Assembly (NCBI RefSeq): GCF_012927455.1
Contig: NZ_JABBPE010000011.1
Span: 1 to 64,000, forward strand
Length of the DNA stretch: 64,000 bases
Direction: 5' to 3'
Source of the DNA: Polaromonas sp.
GTDB taxonomy: Bacteria > Pseudomonadota > Gammaproteobacteria > Burkholderiales > Burkholderiaceae_C
Part shown: positions 1 to 7,831 of the stretch, one piece after another
Layout: every line of letters begins with the position of its first letter
Numbering within the stretch: position 1 is the stretch's first letter
Program-made: the position numbers and the translations under genes
Notes under the pieces: generated by a model
What the model saw: the letters and a program-made list of their open reading frames with translations, nothing else
Databases searched by the model: none
Told to the model about the DNA's origin: nothing

Positions 1-206
1 CGGCCATGACGCTGGCTGCGGTTGACCGGCTGGTGCATCACGCAACCATTCTGGAGATGAACGTGGAGAGCTACCGCCGCCGCGCCGCACAGGCGGGGCA
101 TGCTCCGCCTGCCAGAAAGGCCCGTTCAACAACGTAACCAGTTCCATTCATTCCCCGCTTCCACCGGCCAGGATAGTTGTCGCCGAGCGGTCAAGATAGT
201 TGACGT
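1..206 (+). mobile_element. Right end of an IS21-family element (partial)
   Basis: The window opens inside an istB-like gene and about 70 bp beyond its stop there are two near-direct repeats, GATAGTTGTC (172-181) and AGATAGTTGACG (194-205). IS21-family ends typically carry several short repeats close to the terminus, so the boundary probably lies near 205-210. The other end and istA lie outside the window, so the exact tip and any target duplication cannot be seen. Confidence 0.55.
3..137 (+). CDS. IstB-like transposition ATPase, C-terminal end
   Basis: Only the last 44 codons are present, cut by the window start. The translation contains AVDRLVHHATILEMNVESYR, which is the typical end of the IS21-family ATP-binding helper protein IstB, followed by a short basic tail (RRRAAQAGH). 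IstB helps the IstA transposase choose and capture target DNA. The ATPase core is outside the window, so whether the element is intact cannot be judged. Confidence 0.75.
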   Translation, partial: AMTLAAVDRLVHHATILEMNVESYRRRAAQAGHAPPARKARSTT

Positions 207-351
207 CGACCACGTTACCGGCTTTTAGAGCATCAATAAGGCCAAAGCCACTTGAAATTAAGTCACCAGTCTTATTGACACTAAAAAAAGCCTCTGCGGC
301 CATTTGTAGATCGGCATACTTCAACAATTCGGCTGTAGTTGGTGTTGTCGT
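148..351 (-). pseudogene. 5' fragment of an exported/RTX-type gene cut by the IS end
   Basis: Reading the minus strand from 351 gives an open frame starting TTPTTAELLKYADLQMAAEA and continuing to about 206, after which the translation runs into the IS21 end and stops at 148. The first codon is ACG where an ATG would be expected; an AGAGAG ribosome-site-like string lies just upstream. The opening residues resemble the N-termini of large lipase/RTX-like proteins I recall from Comamonadaceae, but this is memory, not a search. It follows directly downstream of the two small genes at 365-1203 on the same strand. I read it as a gene start disrupted by the insertion, with a possibly lost start codon. 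Confidence 0.45.
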
Positions 352-364
352 TTTTTAGCTCTCT

Positions 365-769
365 TTATTTGGATGGTTTGAGTACTTTTTCTACGAACCG
401 TGCTGCCTGATATGGCTGAGCGCTTGAACCATGTTTATCTGCAAATTGCGGACAGGCGTTATTGGCGGCAAACAACCAAGGTGATCGACCACCAGCCTGG
501 CTCCCCTGCGCCCAGTCCACCATGTAGCCGATCCGTTCAGCAATAACTTCGTTGGTTTGCAGATCAATCACTTTCAGAGAGCTGCCTGCAATCCAGTATT
601 CACGTTCTTCACGGGTGGAGATATCGTCATATGTCACGCCATAGCGGGGCGGTTTGCCAGAGGCAGGCGCACGATCCAGAACGAACCGATAAATGTTCGA
701 GTCAAAGTTTGGGTTGCGTTTGAGATCGATTCGAACGTTGGGTGCATTCGCATCCATACGGCCTGTCAC
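365..769 (-). CDS. Hypothetical protein, second half of a possibly frameshifted gene
   Basis: This 134-residue frame starts with GTG overlapping the stop of the upstream frame (GTGA). It has no signal peptide and contains SNIYRFVLDRAP, GVTYDDISTREEREYWIAG and a C-terminal Cys region (NNACPQFA). I do not recognise the family. The lack of an export signal, while the upstream frame has one and seems to lack a natural end, suggests both are one exported protein of about 279 residues. The join lies at a TTTAAAG string (see findings). Base composition is lower in GC than the genes to the right, consistent with an accessory region. Confidence 0.55.
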   Translation of the reverse strand: MTGRMDANAPNVRIDLKRNPNFDSNIYRFVLDRAPASGKPPRYGVTYDDISTREEREYWIAGSSLKVIDLQTNEVIAERIGYMVDWAQGSQAGGRSPWLFAANNACPQFADKHGSSAQPYQAARFVEKVLKPSK

Positions 770-1203
770 TTTAAAACACCTGTAAATCGATACTGCTGCC
801 CATCTTTTGGATCTTTGGCTTCAATATAAGGATAGCCTCTAGGTCGCGTTGGCAAGTCGGCACTAGGATTTTCAACATGCGTAGCTGCATACTGCCCAAG
901 AATAAAGCTTTCAATGTATCCAAGACCCCCCAAATCCCGCCCATACGGGTCATCCATCCTGAATTGATCGCCGTAATTAATATCACTGGGCCTCAGTTTG
1001 AGCAGATAAACTCCCTCCACACCCTCCACCGTCCGGTAAATCTTCTCCCCCGCCACCTTGCACCGCTCCTGCCACATCGCCATGGCTTTGGCCTGCCGTT
1101 CGCTGGGCTGGGCTGCACGGGGGCTGCTGGTACAGACCACCGGCAGCAGGGCCAGGCTCGGCAGCGGAGCAAGCCATTGGATGCGTTTGGCATTGGGCTT
1201 CAT
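766..1203 (-). CDS. Hypothetical exported protein, first half of a possibly frameshifted gene
   Basis: I start this at the ATG at 1203 (145 residues) because it begins a basic then hydrophobic leader, MKPNAKRIQWLAPLPSLALL, followed by a Cys (PVVCTSS) that only loosely fits a lipobox. A longer frame starts at 1254 but adds a Ser/Lys-rich stretch before the leader. The mature part has YLLKLRPSDINYGDQFRMD and ends YRFTGVLK at a TGA. The next frame overlaps by four bases. Family unknown; the neighbourhood with a truncated exported gene suggests a secreted or cell-envelope role, which is inference. Confidence 0.55.
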   Translation of the reverse strand: MKPNAKRIQWLAPLPSLALLPVVCTSSPRAAQPSERQAKAMAMWQERCKVAGEKIYRTVEGVEGVYLLKLRPSDINYGDQFRMDDPYGRDLGGLGYIESFILGQYAATHVENPSADLPTRPRGYPYIEAKDPKDGQQYRFTGVLK

Positions 1204-1256
1204 GCCGCTTGGCCCCTTGCGGCTTTTTGAGCTGGAGTACCGGCTTTGTGGCAATT

Positions 1257-1276
1257 CGTTACGTTACGTTACGTTA
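1257..1276. repeat. Tandem pentamer (CGTTA) x4
   Basis: Four uninterrupted copies of CGTTA lie upstream of the minus-strand gene at 766-1203 and just before a GGGGTCAGGTCTTG motif. Copy number of such a short tandem could vary between strains. Confidence 0.8.
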
Positions 1277-1278
1277 TT

Positions 1279-1301
1279 GGGGTCAGGTCTTGCATTCATA
1301 C
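1279..1301 (+). repeat. GGGGTCAGGTCTTG motif, copy 1
   Basis: The motif GGGGTCAGGTCTTG followed by ATTCAT recurs, in the opposite orientation, at 38051-38073 and in a degenerate form at 38108-38130. Its placement in gene-poor, repeat-rich stretches suggests a relic of a small mobile or REP-associated element. Confidence 0.5.
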
Positions 1302-1868
1302 TTTTTTCACTCCAATTTCAAAACCCGGCAGGCTCTTGGCAACCGCCCGGCTCGCCCGGCGCGTAATAGCGGGCGCTATCACTTTATGCGCCGGTCCAAC
1401 AAAGGTCATGTAAACGCAGCCCAGGGTGTTGTGAATATGGACGACGGTGCTGATGGTGAGTTTGTCATGCGTGGTGTCATGGCTTTGCTTGAGCACTGAC
1501 AGTTGCACCAGCAGGTGTTTGTCATCGTCTTGCAAAACCAGTTCGCTGGCCGACACGCTGACCACTTCAAACAAGCCCATGCGCTGGCCTGGCACGGCGG
1601 TGGCGCTGCGCGCGGCGGGCACGTTGGAGATGGCGCCTGCGTCTTTCAAGCCAAACGGTTGAACCAACCTGTTGCGCAGCCACATCAGGGCATTGACCCA
1701 GCCCGGAGTTTGCCGGGCCACGGCACAGTAAATTTCGGTCGCGCTGAGGTCTGATTTAGGCACCAGCGTTTCGTAGGCATCTGCAAAATCAGCGTCGTGC
1801 TGTGTGGGTGTGAGCTGGCAATTGGCGGGTAAAGGGACAGCGCGGGTGATGGAGGTCATGTTTTCCAT
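1296..1868 (-). CDS. DUF2867 domain-containing protein
   Basis: A 190-residue protein whose centre, VNALMWLRNRLVQPFGLK, matches the hallmark of the DUF2867 family (small proteins often found alone or fused to NAD-binding proteins); function is unknown. The last part, NTLGCVYMTFVGPAHKVIAP, also fits the family. Two starts are possible: ATG at 1868 with GGAAGG about ten bases upstream, or ATG at 1859, which overlaps the hpnC stop as ATGA. Either way it is translationally coupled to hpnC and probably shares its transcript. Confidence 0.8.
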   Translation of the reverse strand: MENMTSITRAVPLPANCQLTPTQHDADFADAYETLVPKSDLSATEIYCAVARQTPGWVNALMWLRNRLVQPFGLKDAGAISNVPAARSATAVPGQRMGLFEVVSVSASELVLQDDDKHLLVQLSVLKQSHDTTHDKLTISTVVHIHNTLGCVYMTFVGPAHKVIAPAITRRASRAVAKSLPGFEIGVKKV

Positions 1869-2785
1869 TGGATGAGCGCCTTCCAGACAATCAGTAAGGC
1901 ATCCCCTTTGCCAAGTGCGGGGCGCCGGGTGAGTGTGGCGTAGTTCATGGCTTCTATCTTGTCCAGAATACGCAGCCCGCCCTGAATGACGCAGCGCAAT
2001 TCAAGCGCGGCTCGCCAGCCCGTGAAACCACCCAGCCGCCGACCGACCGTGGCCGGGAGTTCAGAGCCTTTTAGCATGCCAGCCCTTGCAGTACGGGCGC
2101 AGTCAGCTATCAAATTAATAGTGTTCTGCTTGCTTTCCAGGCGCAGCAGCTGGGCTTCGTCAACGCCGTGCCTGACCCAGGCGTCGGCCGGCAGGTAGAT
2201 GCGCCCGCGTGGAATGTCGACGCTGAGGTCTTGCCAGAAATTGATGAGCTGCAGGGCGCTGCAGATGCAGTCGCTTTGCTGGAGCGAGGCCTTGTCATGC
2301 ACGCCGTACAGGTGCAGCAGCAGCCGGCCCACCGGGTTGGCTGAGCGCGCGCAGTAGTCCAGCAGTTCGGCCGTGCTGGCGTAGCGCTGCTTAACGACAT
2401 CCTGCTCGAACGCGCTGAGCAGGTCGGCCAGCAAAGAAACGGGCAGGGCGAACTGCGTGATCATTGGGCCCAGCCGCGTAAATACTGCGGCCCAGCGCGG
2501 CGAAGGCGCCTCGCCGGCCGCGGTAGCCAGCAGGTCGGCGCGGTAGGCTGCCAGATCGTCCAGGCGCGTTTGCGGTGCAGCGTCGCCTTCGTCGGCGATG
2601 TCGTCGGCGGTACGGGCGAACCAGTAGATGGCGGTGATGGCCGGGCGCAGCCGCGGCGGACACAGCCAGGAAGCCACCGGAAAGTTTTCGTAGTGGCTGA
2701 CGCCTGTTGCGGCCAGTGTTTCGGCTAGTGGTTGAGACAGCGGTTCGTCGAGCGGTTTGGCTAGCGGTGGAGGGCCTTGATGCAT
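1856..2785 (-). CDS. hpnC: Squalene/hydroxysqualene synthase HpnC
   Basis: A 309-residue member of the squalene/phytoene synthase family. The HpnC-type opening VSHYENFPVASWLCPP is at residues 29-44, the first Asp-rich substrate motif DDIADE at 61-66, and the second site INFWQDLSVDIPRGRIYLP near 181-199. HpnC acts with HpnD and HpnE in hopanoid precursor synthesis from farnesyl diphosphate, but neither partner is next to it here. A copy of the 45-bp dispersed repeat lies inside the gene and encodes about residues 222-236 (INLIADCARTAR) without breaking the frame. Downstream is the overlapping DUF2867 gene; upstream it is divergent from an RND pump. Confidence 0.88.
   Translation of the reverse strand: MHQGPPPLAKPLDEPLSQPLAETLAATGVSHYENFPVASWLCPPRLRPAITAIYWFARTADDIADEGDAAPQTRLDDLAAYRADLLATAAGEAPSPRWAAVFTRLGPMITQFALPVSLLADLLSAFEQDVVKQRYASTAELLDYCARSANPVGRLLLHLYGVHDKASLQQSDCICSALQLINFWQDLSVDIPRGRIYLPADAWVRHGVDEAQLLRLESKQNTINLIADCARTARAGMLKGSELPATVGRRLGGFTGWRAALELRCVIQGGLRILDKIEAMNYATLTRRPALGKGDALLIVWKALIQWKT
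2080..2122 (+). repeat. 45-bp dispersed repeat, copy 1 (inside hpnC)
   Basis: Contains AGCCC, ACGGGCGCAGTCAGCTAT and the closing AATAGT. It lies antisense to hpnC and is read in-frame. Confidence 0.8.
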
Positions 2786-2828
2786 GGCGTGGATTGTCGC
2801 TTGACAAGTTTTCCCGATTCCCCTAGAT

Positions 2829-2848
2829 TACTAACCAGTCAGTCAGTA
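2829..2848. promoter_or_regulatory. Possible TetR-type operator
   Basis: An imperfect inverted repeat, TACTAAC ... GTCAGTA with a six-base centre, lies between hpnC and the RND adaptor gene. It resembles sites of TetR regulators that control efflux pumps, but no regulator gene is adjacent. Confidence 0.3.
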
Positions 2849-2976
2849 GCTGTGTTGCCGGGGCCTGTTTCGGCCTCGTTTATCAAGCCTCGCTTAAGTG
2901 CCAAACCGCTGCTGAACCGATTTCCCCTAATCTGCTTCCCCCGAGCTCTCATCGGATATTTCAGTCGAATCAGATC

Positions 2977-4146
2977 ATGAAAAAAACTGTCTTTATGCTG
3001 GCCGGCGCAGCGCTGGTGCTGGCCGCCTGTTCACCAACGGCGCCACCCGATGAACCGGTTCGTGCCGTGAAAGTGCTGACGGTCGGTAGCGCCAGCATCG
3101 CTGCCGGCGACGAGTACGCCGGGGAAGTCCGGGCCCAGGTTGAGTCCAGGCTGGGTTTTCGGGTGGGTGGCAAGATCATCAAGCGGCAGGCTGAACTGGG
3201 ACAACGCGTCAAGGCCGGTCAGGTGCTGGCACAACTCGATCCGCAGGATTACAAACTGGCTGCCGATGCGGCGCGCGCGCAGGTTGCCGCCGCAGCTACC
3301 AACCGGGACTTGGCGGCGGCTGATTTCAAGCGCTACAAGGCGCTGATGGAGCAGAACTTCATCAGCGGCGCAGAGCTGGAACGCCGCGAAACGGCCTTCA
3401 AGGCGGCCCAGGCGCAGCTCGAGCAGGCCCGCTCACAGCTTGCCGTGCAAGGCCATCAGGCCAGCTATGCCGCGCTGCTGGCCGATGTCTCGGGCGTCGT
3501 GACGGCCGTAGAGGCCGAGCCCGGCCAGGTGGTGCCGGCCGGCACGCCGGTGCTGCGCATTGCGGCTGACGGCGTGCGCGATGTGGTGTTTTCGGTGCCG
3601 GAGGACAAGCTGGCCGGTATCCGGGTAGGCGCGCCCGTCAAGATCAGGTTGTGGGCGCAAAACACCGAGCTGCCGGGACGGGTGCGCGAGGTGGCCGCCA
3701 GCAGCGATCCGGTGACGCGCACCTACCCAATTAAGGTGTCCATCGACGCCAAGGAACCGCCCGCACTGGGCGCCACGGTCTACGTGCTGCCGGCGCTGGC
3801 AGGCGGCGCAGGCGCAGCGGTCATCAAGCTGCCGACCACGGCCTTGTTCCAGATGGGGCAGTCCACGGCCGTGTGGCTGCTTGACCCGGCCAGCATGACC
3901 GTCAAGGCGCAGGTAATAGAGCTTGCCGCCACCGATGGCAACGACGTCATCGTGACCGCAGGCCTGCAGCCGGGCATGCGGGTGGTGAGCGCGGGCGCGC
4001 ATGTGCTGTCAGCCGGACAGAAAGTCAGTATTTACCAGTCAAATAGGGCTGTAGCCCATACAGGACGGGCGCAAGCAGCTCCTGATTTAATAGCGAAACC
4101 GAGCCTGTCCGGGCCTGCCGCCAGCGCTGCATCGGCCGCGAAGTGA
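2977..4146 (+). CDS. RND efflux pump periplasmic adaptor lipoprotein
   Basis: A 389-residue membrane-fusion protein. The leader MKKTVFMLAGAALVLAAC gives a lipobox with Cys18. The biotinyl-lipoyl-like part (GFRVGGKIIKRQAELGQRVKAGQVLAQLDP) is split by an alpha-hairpin (about residues 105-165) as in the HlyD/AcrA family, and the beta-barrel region follows. The permease gene starts eight bases after its stop, so the two form an operon; there is no outer-membrane gene beside them, so TolC-type partners must come from elsewhere. A 45-bp repeat copy encodes residues about 358-373 near the C-terminus. Substrate is not predictable. Confidence 0.9.
   Translation: MKKTVFMLAGAALVLAACSPTAPPDEPVRAVKVLTVGSASIAAGDEYAGEVRAQVESRLGFRVGGKIIKRQAELGQRVKAGQVLAQLDPQDYKLAADAARAQVAAAATNRDLAAADFKRYKALMEQNFISGAELERRETAFKAAQAQLEQARSQLAVQGHQASYAALLADVSGVVTAVEAEPGQVVPAGTPVLRIAADGVRDVVFSVPEDKLAGIRVGAPVKIRLWAQNTELPGRVREVAASSDPVTRTYPIKVSIDAKEPPALGATVYVLPALAGGAGAAVIKLPTTALFQMGQSTAVWLLDPASMTVKAQVIELAATDGNDVIVTAGLQPGMRVVSAGAHVLSAGQKVSIYQSNRAVAHTGRAQAAPDLIAKPSLSGPAASAASAAK
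4049..4094 (+). repeat. 45-bp dispersed repeat, copy 2 (inside RND adaptor)
   Basis: Reads CTGTAGCCC ... ACGGGCGCAAGCAGCT ... TTAATAGC in the sense direction and encodes the in-frame segment AVAHTGRAQAAPDLIA in the poorly conserved C-terminal tail. Confidence 0.9.
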
Positions 4147-4153
4147 GGCCGGC

Positions 4154-7100
4154 ATGACGCAGACAAGCAATCACAGCGGCGCGCCTGCCGGTAACGACGG
4201 CGGCAAAGGAAACGGCAACGGCAACGGCAATCCTCGCGCCGACCGCTTCAACCTGTCGCGCTGGGCGCTTGAGCATCCGGCGCTGACACGCTATTTGTTG
4301 CTGGTGCTGCTGCTGATGGGTTTTGTCGCCTACTTCCAGCTCGGACAGGATGAAGACCCGCCCTTCACCTTTCGCGCCATGGTGGTGCGCACCAACTGGC
4401 CGGGCGCCACTGCGCAACAGGTGGCCGAGCAAGTCACCGACAAGCTGGAGCGCACGCTGCAGGAGGTGCCCTACGCCGACAAGATCCGCAGCTACTCCAA
4501 GCCGGGCGAGTCGCAGATCATTTTCCAGATCAAGGACTCCTCCCGGGCCAGCGAAGTGCCCGGCGTCTGGTATGCGGTGCGCAAGAAAATCGGTGACATG
4601 CGCGGCACCTTGCCGGCCGGCGTGCAGGGGCCGTTCTTCAATGATGACTTTGGTGATGTCTTTGGTGTGATTTACGCGCTGGAGTCCGACGGTTTTAGTT
4701 ACGCCGAAGTCAAGACCTTTGCCGACGAGGTGCGCCAGCAGCTGCTGCGCGTGCCCGACGTCAGCAAGGTCGAGCTGTTTGGCGTGCAGGATGAAAAAGT
4801 TTTCATTGAAATCTCGCAGAAACGGCTGGCGCAGCTCGGGTTGGACCTGAACCAGGTGCTGGCGCAGTTGGGCCAGCAAAACGCGGTGGAGCCGGCCGGG
4901 GCGGTGCAGACCCCGCTGGATGTGGTGCAGGTGCGGGTGGCGGGCCAGTTTGAGGCGATTGAGCAGTTGCGTGCCATGCCGATTCGCGGCGCCGGCTACG
5001 GCGCTGGCAGTACGGCCGCGGGCAGCCAGTTGCGGCTGGCGGATATTGCCGACATCAAGCGCGGCTACAGCGACCCACCGGTGGTCAAGGTGCACCACCA
5101 GGGCAAGGAGGTGATTGCCCTGGGCGTGTCGATGCGCAAGGGTGGCGACATCATTGCGCTGGGCCAGTCGCTGGCCAAACTGTCCGCCGGCCTGGGCAGG
5201 ACGCTGCCGGCCGGCATCAAGCTGGTCAATGTGCAAGATCAGCCCCAGGCGGTGACCCGATCCGTCAACGAGTTCGTCAGCACGCTGATTGAGGCGGTGC
5301 TGATTGTGCTGGCCGTCAGCTTTGTCAGCCTGGGCCTGCATAAACGCCCAGCTGCGGCGGGCGACCAGAGCGCTGCCCGGTTGCCGCTGTGGCGGTGCTA
5401 TTACATCGACATGCGGCCCGGCCTGGTCGTGGGCATCACCATTCCGCTGGTGCTGGGCATGACATTTGTCGCCATGTGGTACGCCGGCATCGGCCTGCAC
5501 AAGATATCGCTGGGCTCACTGATCATTGCGCTGGGCCTGCTGGTCGACGACGCCATCATTGCCGTCGAGATGATGGTGCGCAAGATGGAAGAAGGCTACG
5601 ACAAGGTGCGCGCCGCCACCTTTGCCTACGAACTCACCGCCATGCCCATGCTGACCGGCACATTGATCACCGCCGTCGGGTTTTTGCCGATCGGCCTGGC
5701 CAGATCGGTCACCGGTGAATACACCTTTGCGATTTTTGCGGTGACTGTGATTGCACTGGTGCTGAGCTGGATCGTCTCGGTGTACTTCGTGCCTTATCTG
5801 GGCACGCTGCTGCTCAAGCCGCCGCCGGGCCGCCCCAAGGCGGCGGCCCCCCCGGGGGGCAGCGACGCACACGCAGTGGCGAGCGTGGGGGCGAACCTGC
5901 CGCCGCATGTGAAGGAGGTGGCCGAGGGGCATGACAGGCCGCACGAGATGTATGACAGCGCGTTTTACATGCGTTTTCGCCGGACGGTGAACTGGTGCGT
6001 GCAGTACCGCTGGATCACGATTGGCGCGACGCTACTGATTTTTGCGCTGGGCATCGTCGGCATGGGCCGGGTGCAGCAGCAGTTTTTTCCCGACTCCAGC
6101 CGTCCCGAAATCATGGTGGACCTCTGGTTTCCCGAGGGCACCTCGTTTGCCGCCAATGAACTGACCGCCCAGCGCGTGGAGCAGCGCCTGATGCGCGAGC
6201 CCGGCGTGACGTCCGTGAGCACTTGGCTGGGCTCGGGCGTGCCACGCTTTTATCTGCCGCTGGACCAGGTCTTTCCGCAAACCAATGTGTCGCAGATGAT
6301 TGTGTTGCCGAAGGACCTGAAGGTGCGCGAGTCCCTGCGCATCAAGCTGCCAGCCTTGCTGGCAACCGAGTTTCCCGAGGTGCGCGGCCGCGTCAAGCTT
6401 TTGCCCAACGGGCCGCCGGTGCCATATCCGGTGCAGTTTCGCGTGGTGGGACCAGACCCGCTGGTGCTGCGCGAGCGCGCCGACGAAGTCAAGGCGCTGA
6501 TGCGGGAAAGCGGCAACACGCGCGGTGTCAACGACAACTGGAATGAATCGGTCAAGGTGCTGCGGCTGGAGGTGGATCAGTCGAAGGCGCGGGCCCTCGG
6601 CGTGACCAGCCAATCGATTGCGCAGGTCTCGCGCACCATTTTGGCGGGTACGCCGGTGGGCCAGTTCCGCGAAGGCGACAAGTTGATTGACATCGTCTTT
6701 CGCCAGCCGCTGGATGAACGCAATGCGATGACCGATCTCGGCAATGCCTATTTGCCGACGGCCTCGGGCAAGATGATTCCGCTGACCCAGATCGCCAAAC
6801 CGGTGTTTGGTTGGGAGCCCGGTGTGATGTGGCGCGAAAACCGAGATTACGCCATCACGGTGCAAAGCGACATCGCCGAAGGCCTGCAGGGCGCCACCGT
6901 GACGCAGCAACTGCAGCCCAGGCTAAAAGCGCTGGAAGCGAAGTGGCAGGGCAGCGGCCTCGTTGGCTATCGCATCCAGGTGGCCGGTGCGGTGGAGGAA
7001 AGCAGCAAGGGGTCAGCCTCGATCGCTGCGGGGATTCCCGTCATGCTATTCCTGACCTTCACGCTGCTGATGCTGCAGTTGCAGAGCTTTAGCCGCGCGG

Positions 7101-7519
7101 TGCTGGTGTTTTTGACTGGGCCGCTGGGGATTGCCGGCGTGGCCGGCGCCTTGCTGCTGCTGGGTCGGCCCTTTGGCTTTGTTGCTTTGCTGGGCGTGAT
7201 TGCGCTGATGGGCATGATCCAGCGCAATTCCGTGATCCTGATTGACCAGATCGAGCAGGACCGGGCGCGCGGCGTGCCGGCCTGGGACGCGATTGTCGAG
7301 TCGGCGGTGCGCCGCTCGCGCCCCATCGTGCTGACGGCCGCCGCTGCGGTGCTGGCCATGATTCCGCTGTCGCGCAGCGTGTTTTGGGGCCCGATGGCCG
7401 TCGCCATCATGGGCGGCCTGGTGGTGGCAACCGTGCTGACCTTGCTGACACTGCCGGCCATGTACGCGGCCTGGTTTCGCGTCAAGCGCGATGTGAGCGG
7501 GCTGCCGGCAAGGGCGTGA
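4154..7519 (+). CDS. RND efflux pump inner-membrane permease
   Basis: A 1121-residue AcrB-type proton-driven transporter, slightly longer than the usual 1020-1060. An N-terminal Gly/Asn-rich tail (GNGNGNGN) precedes the first membrane helix (LTRYLLLVLLLMGFVAYF). The paired TM4 Asp residues are in LLVDDAIIAVE, and the large periplasmic loops and the C-terminal helices (FGFVALLGVIALMGMIQRNSVILIDQIEQ) are present. Two insertions explain the length: one near residues 396-418 in the first membrane half and one near 555-595 in the cytoplasmic linker, the latter partly encoded by a second repeat family. It pairs with the adaptor immediately upstream. Confidence 0.92.
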   Translation: MTQTSNHSGAPAGNDGGKGNGNGNGNPRADRFNLSRWALEHPALTRYLLLVLLLMGFVAYFQLGQDEDPPFTFRAMVVRTNWPGATAQQVAEQVTDKLERTLQEVPYADKIRSYSKPGESQIIFQIKDSSRASEVPGVWYAVRKKIGDMRGTLPAGVQGPFFNDDFGDVFGVIYALESDGFSYAEVKTFADEVRQQLLRVPDVSKVELFGVQDEKVFIEISQKRLAQLGLDLNQVLAQLGQQNAVEPAGAVQTPLDVVQVRVAGQFEAIEQLRAMPIRGAGYGAGSTAAGSQLRLADIADIKRGYSDPPVVKVHHQGKEVIALGVSMRKGGDIIALGQSLAKLSAGLGRTLPAGIKLVNVQDQPQAVTRSVNEFVSTLIEAVLIVLAVSFVSLGLHKRPAAAGDQSAARLPLWRCYYIDMRPGLVVGITIPLVLGMTFVAMWYAGIGLHKISLGSLIIALGLLVDDAIIAVEMMVRKMEEGYDKVRAATFAYELTAMPMLTGTLITAVGFLPIGLARSVTGEYTFAIFAVTVIALVLSWIVSVYFVPYLGTLLLKPPPGRPKAAAPPGGSDAHAVASVGANLPPHVKEVAEGHDRPHEMYDSAFYMRFRRTVNWCVQYRWITIGATLLIFALGIVGMGRVQQQFFPDSSRPEIMVDLWFPEGTSFAANELTAQRVEQRLMREPGVTSVSTWLGSGVPRFYLPLDQVFPQTNVSQMIVLPKDLKVRESLRIKLPALLATEFPEVRGRVKLLPNGPPVPYPVQFRVVGPDPLVLRERADEVKALMRESGNTRGVNDNWNESVKVLRLEVDQSKARALGVTSQSIAQVSRTILAGTPVGQFREGDKLIDIVFRQPLDERNAMTDLGNAYLPTASGKMIPLTQIAKPVFGWEPGVMWRENRDYAITVQSDIAEGLQGATVTQQLQPRLKALEAKWQGSGLVGYRIQVAGAVEESSKGSASIAAGIPVMLFLTFTLLMLQLQSFSRAVLVFLTGPLGIAGVAGALLLLGRPFGFVALLGVIALMGMIQRNSVILIDQIEQDRARGVPAWDAIVESAVRRSRPIVLTAAAAVLAMIPLSRSVFWGPMAVAIMGGLVVATVLTLLTLPAMYAAWFRVKRDVSGLPARA
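5826..5894 (+). repeat. Second dispersed repeat family (GGGGGGCAGCGACGC), copy in RND permease
   Basis: The stretch with GCCGCCCCAAGGCGGC, CCCGGGGGGCAGCGACGC and GGCGAGCGTGGGGGC matches, on the opposite strand, the intergenic block at 59316-59480. Here it is read in-frame as the linker segment GRPKAAAPPGGSDAHAVASV. Confidence 0.65.
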
Positions 7520-7632
7520 CGGCATTCGCCAGGGTCCTCCAAGGGAGTTCTGATCGATACAGGCTAAAATCCAAAGTTGACCGATTTCAGGCGGGAGTTC
7601 GAAGTGTTCGAATTCCCGTTGTTATTTCAGGC

Positions 7633-7719
7633 GCGCGGGTGGCGAAATTGGTAGACGCACCAGGTTTAGGTCCTGACGGTAGCAATACTGTGCGGGTTCG
7701 AGTCCCGCCCCGCGCACCA
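7633..7719 (+). tRNA. tRNA-Leu (anticodon UAG)
   Basis: An 87-base type II tRNA with acceptor arms GCGCGGG / CCCGCGC, discriminator A and encoded CCA. The anticodon loop TTTAGGT gives UAG. The T arm is GCGGGTTCGAGTCCCGC, and the long variable arm typical of tRNA-Leu is present. It sits alone between the RND permease and tig. Confidence 0.95.
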
Positions 7720-7831
7720 ACCCTGAGGCCTTGCTGGCGCAATCGTGCGTCCAGGCCTGCAGGAGTTGCTGCATCGCCGCAGCAAGTCAGGGCAAGCCCT
7801 GTTTTGATACTTTTGATTTTAGGAAACCATC

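Noticed and set aside
4025..5500. 491-codon minus-strand open frame opposite the RND permease
   Set aside because: Antisense shadow of a GC-rich gene; the sense strand encodes a full-length recognisable permease and the antisense product is rich in His/Arg/Gln without any domain.
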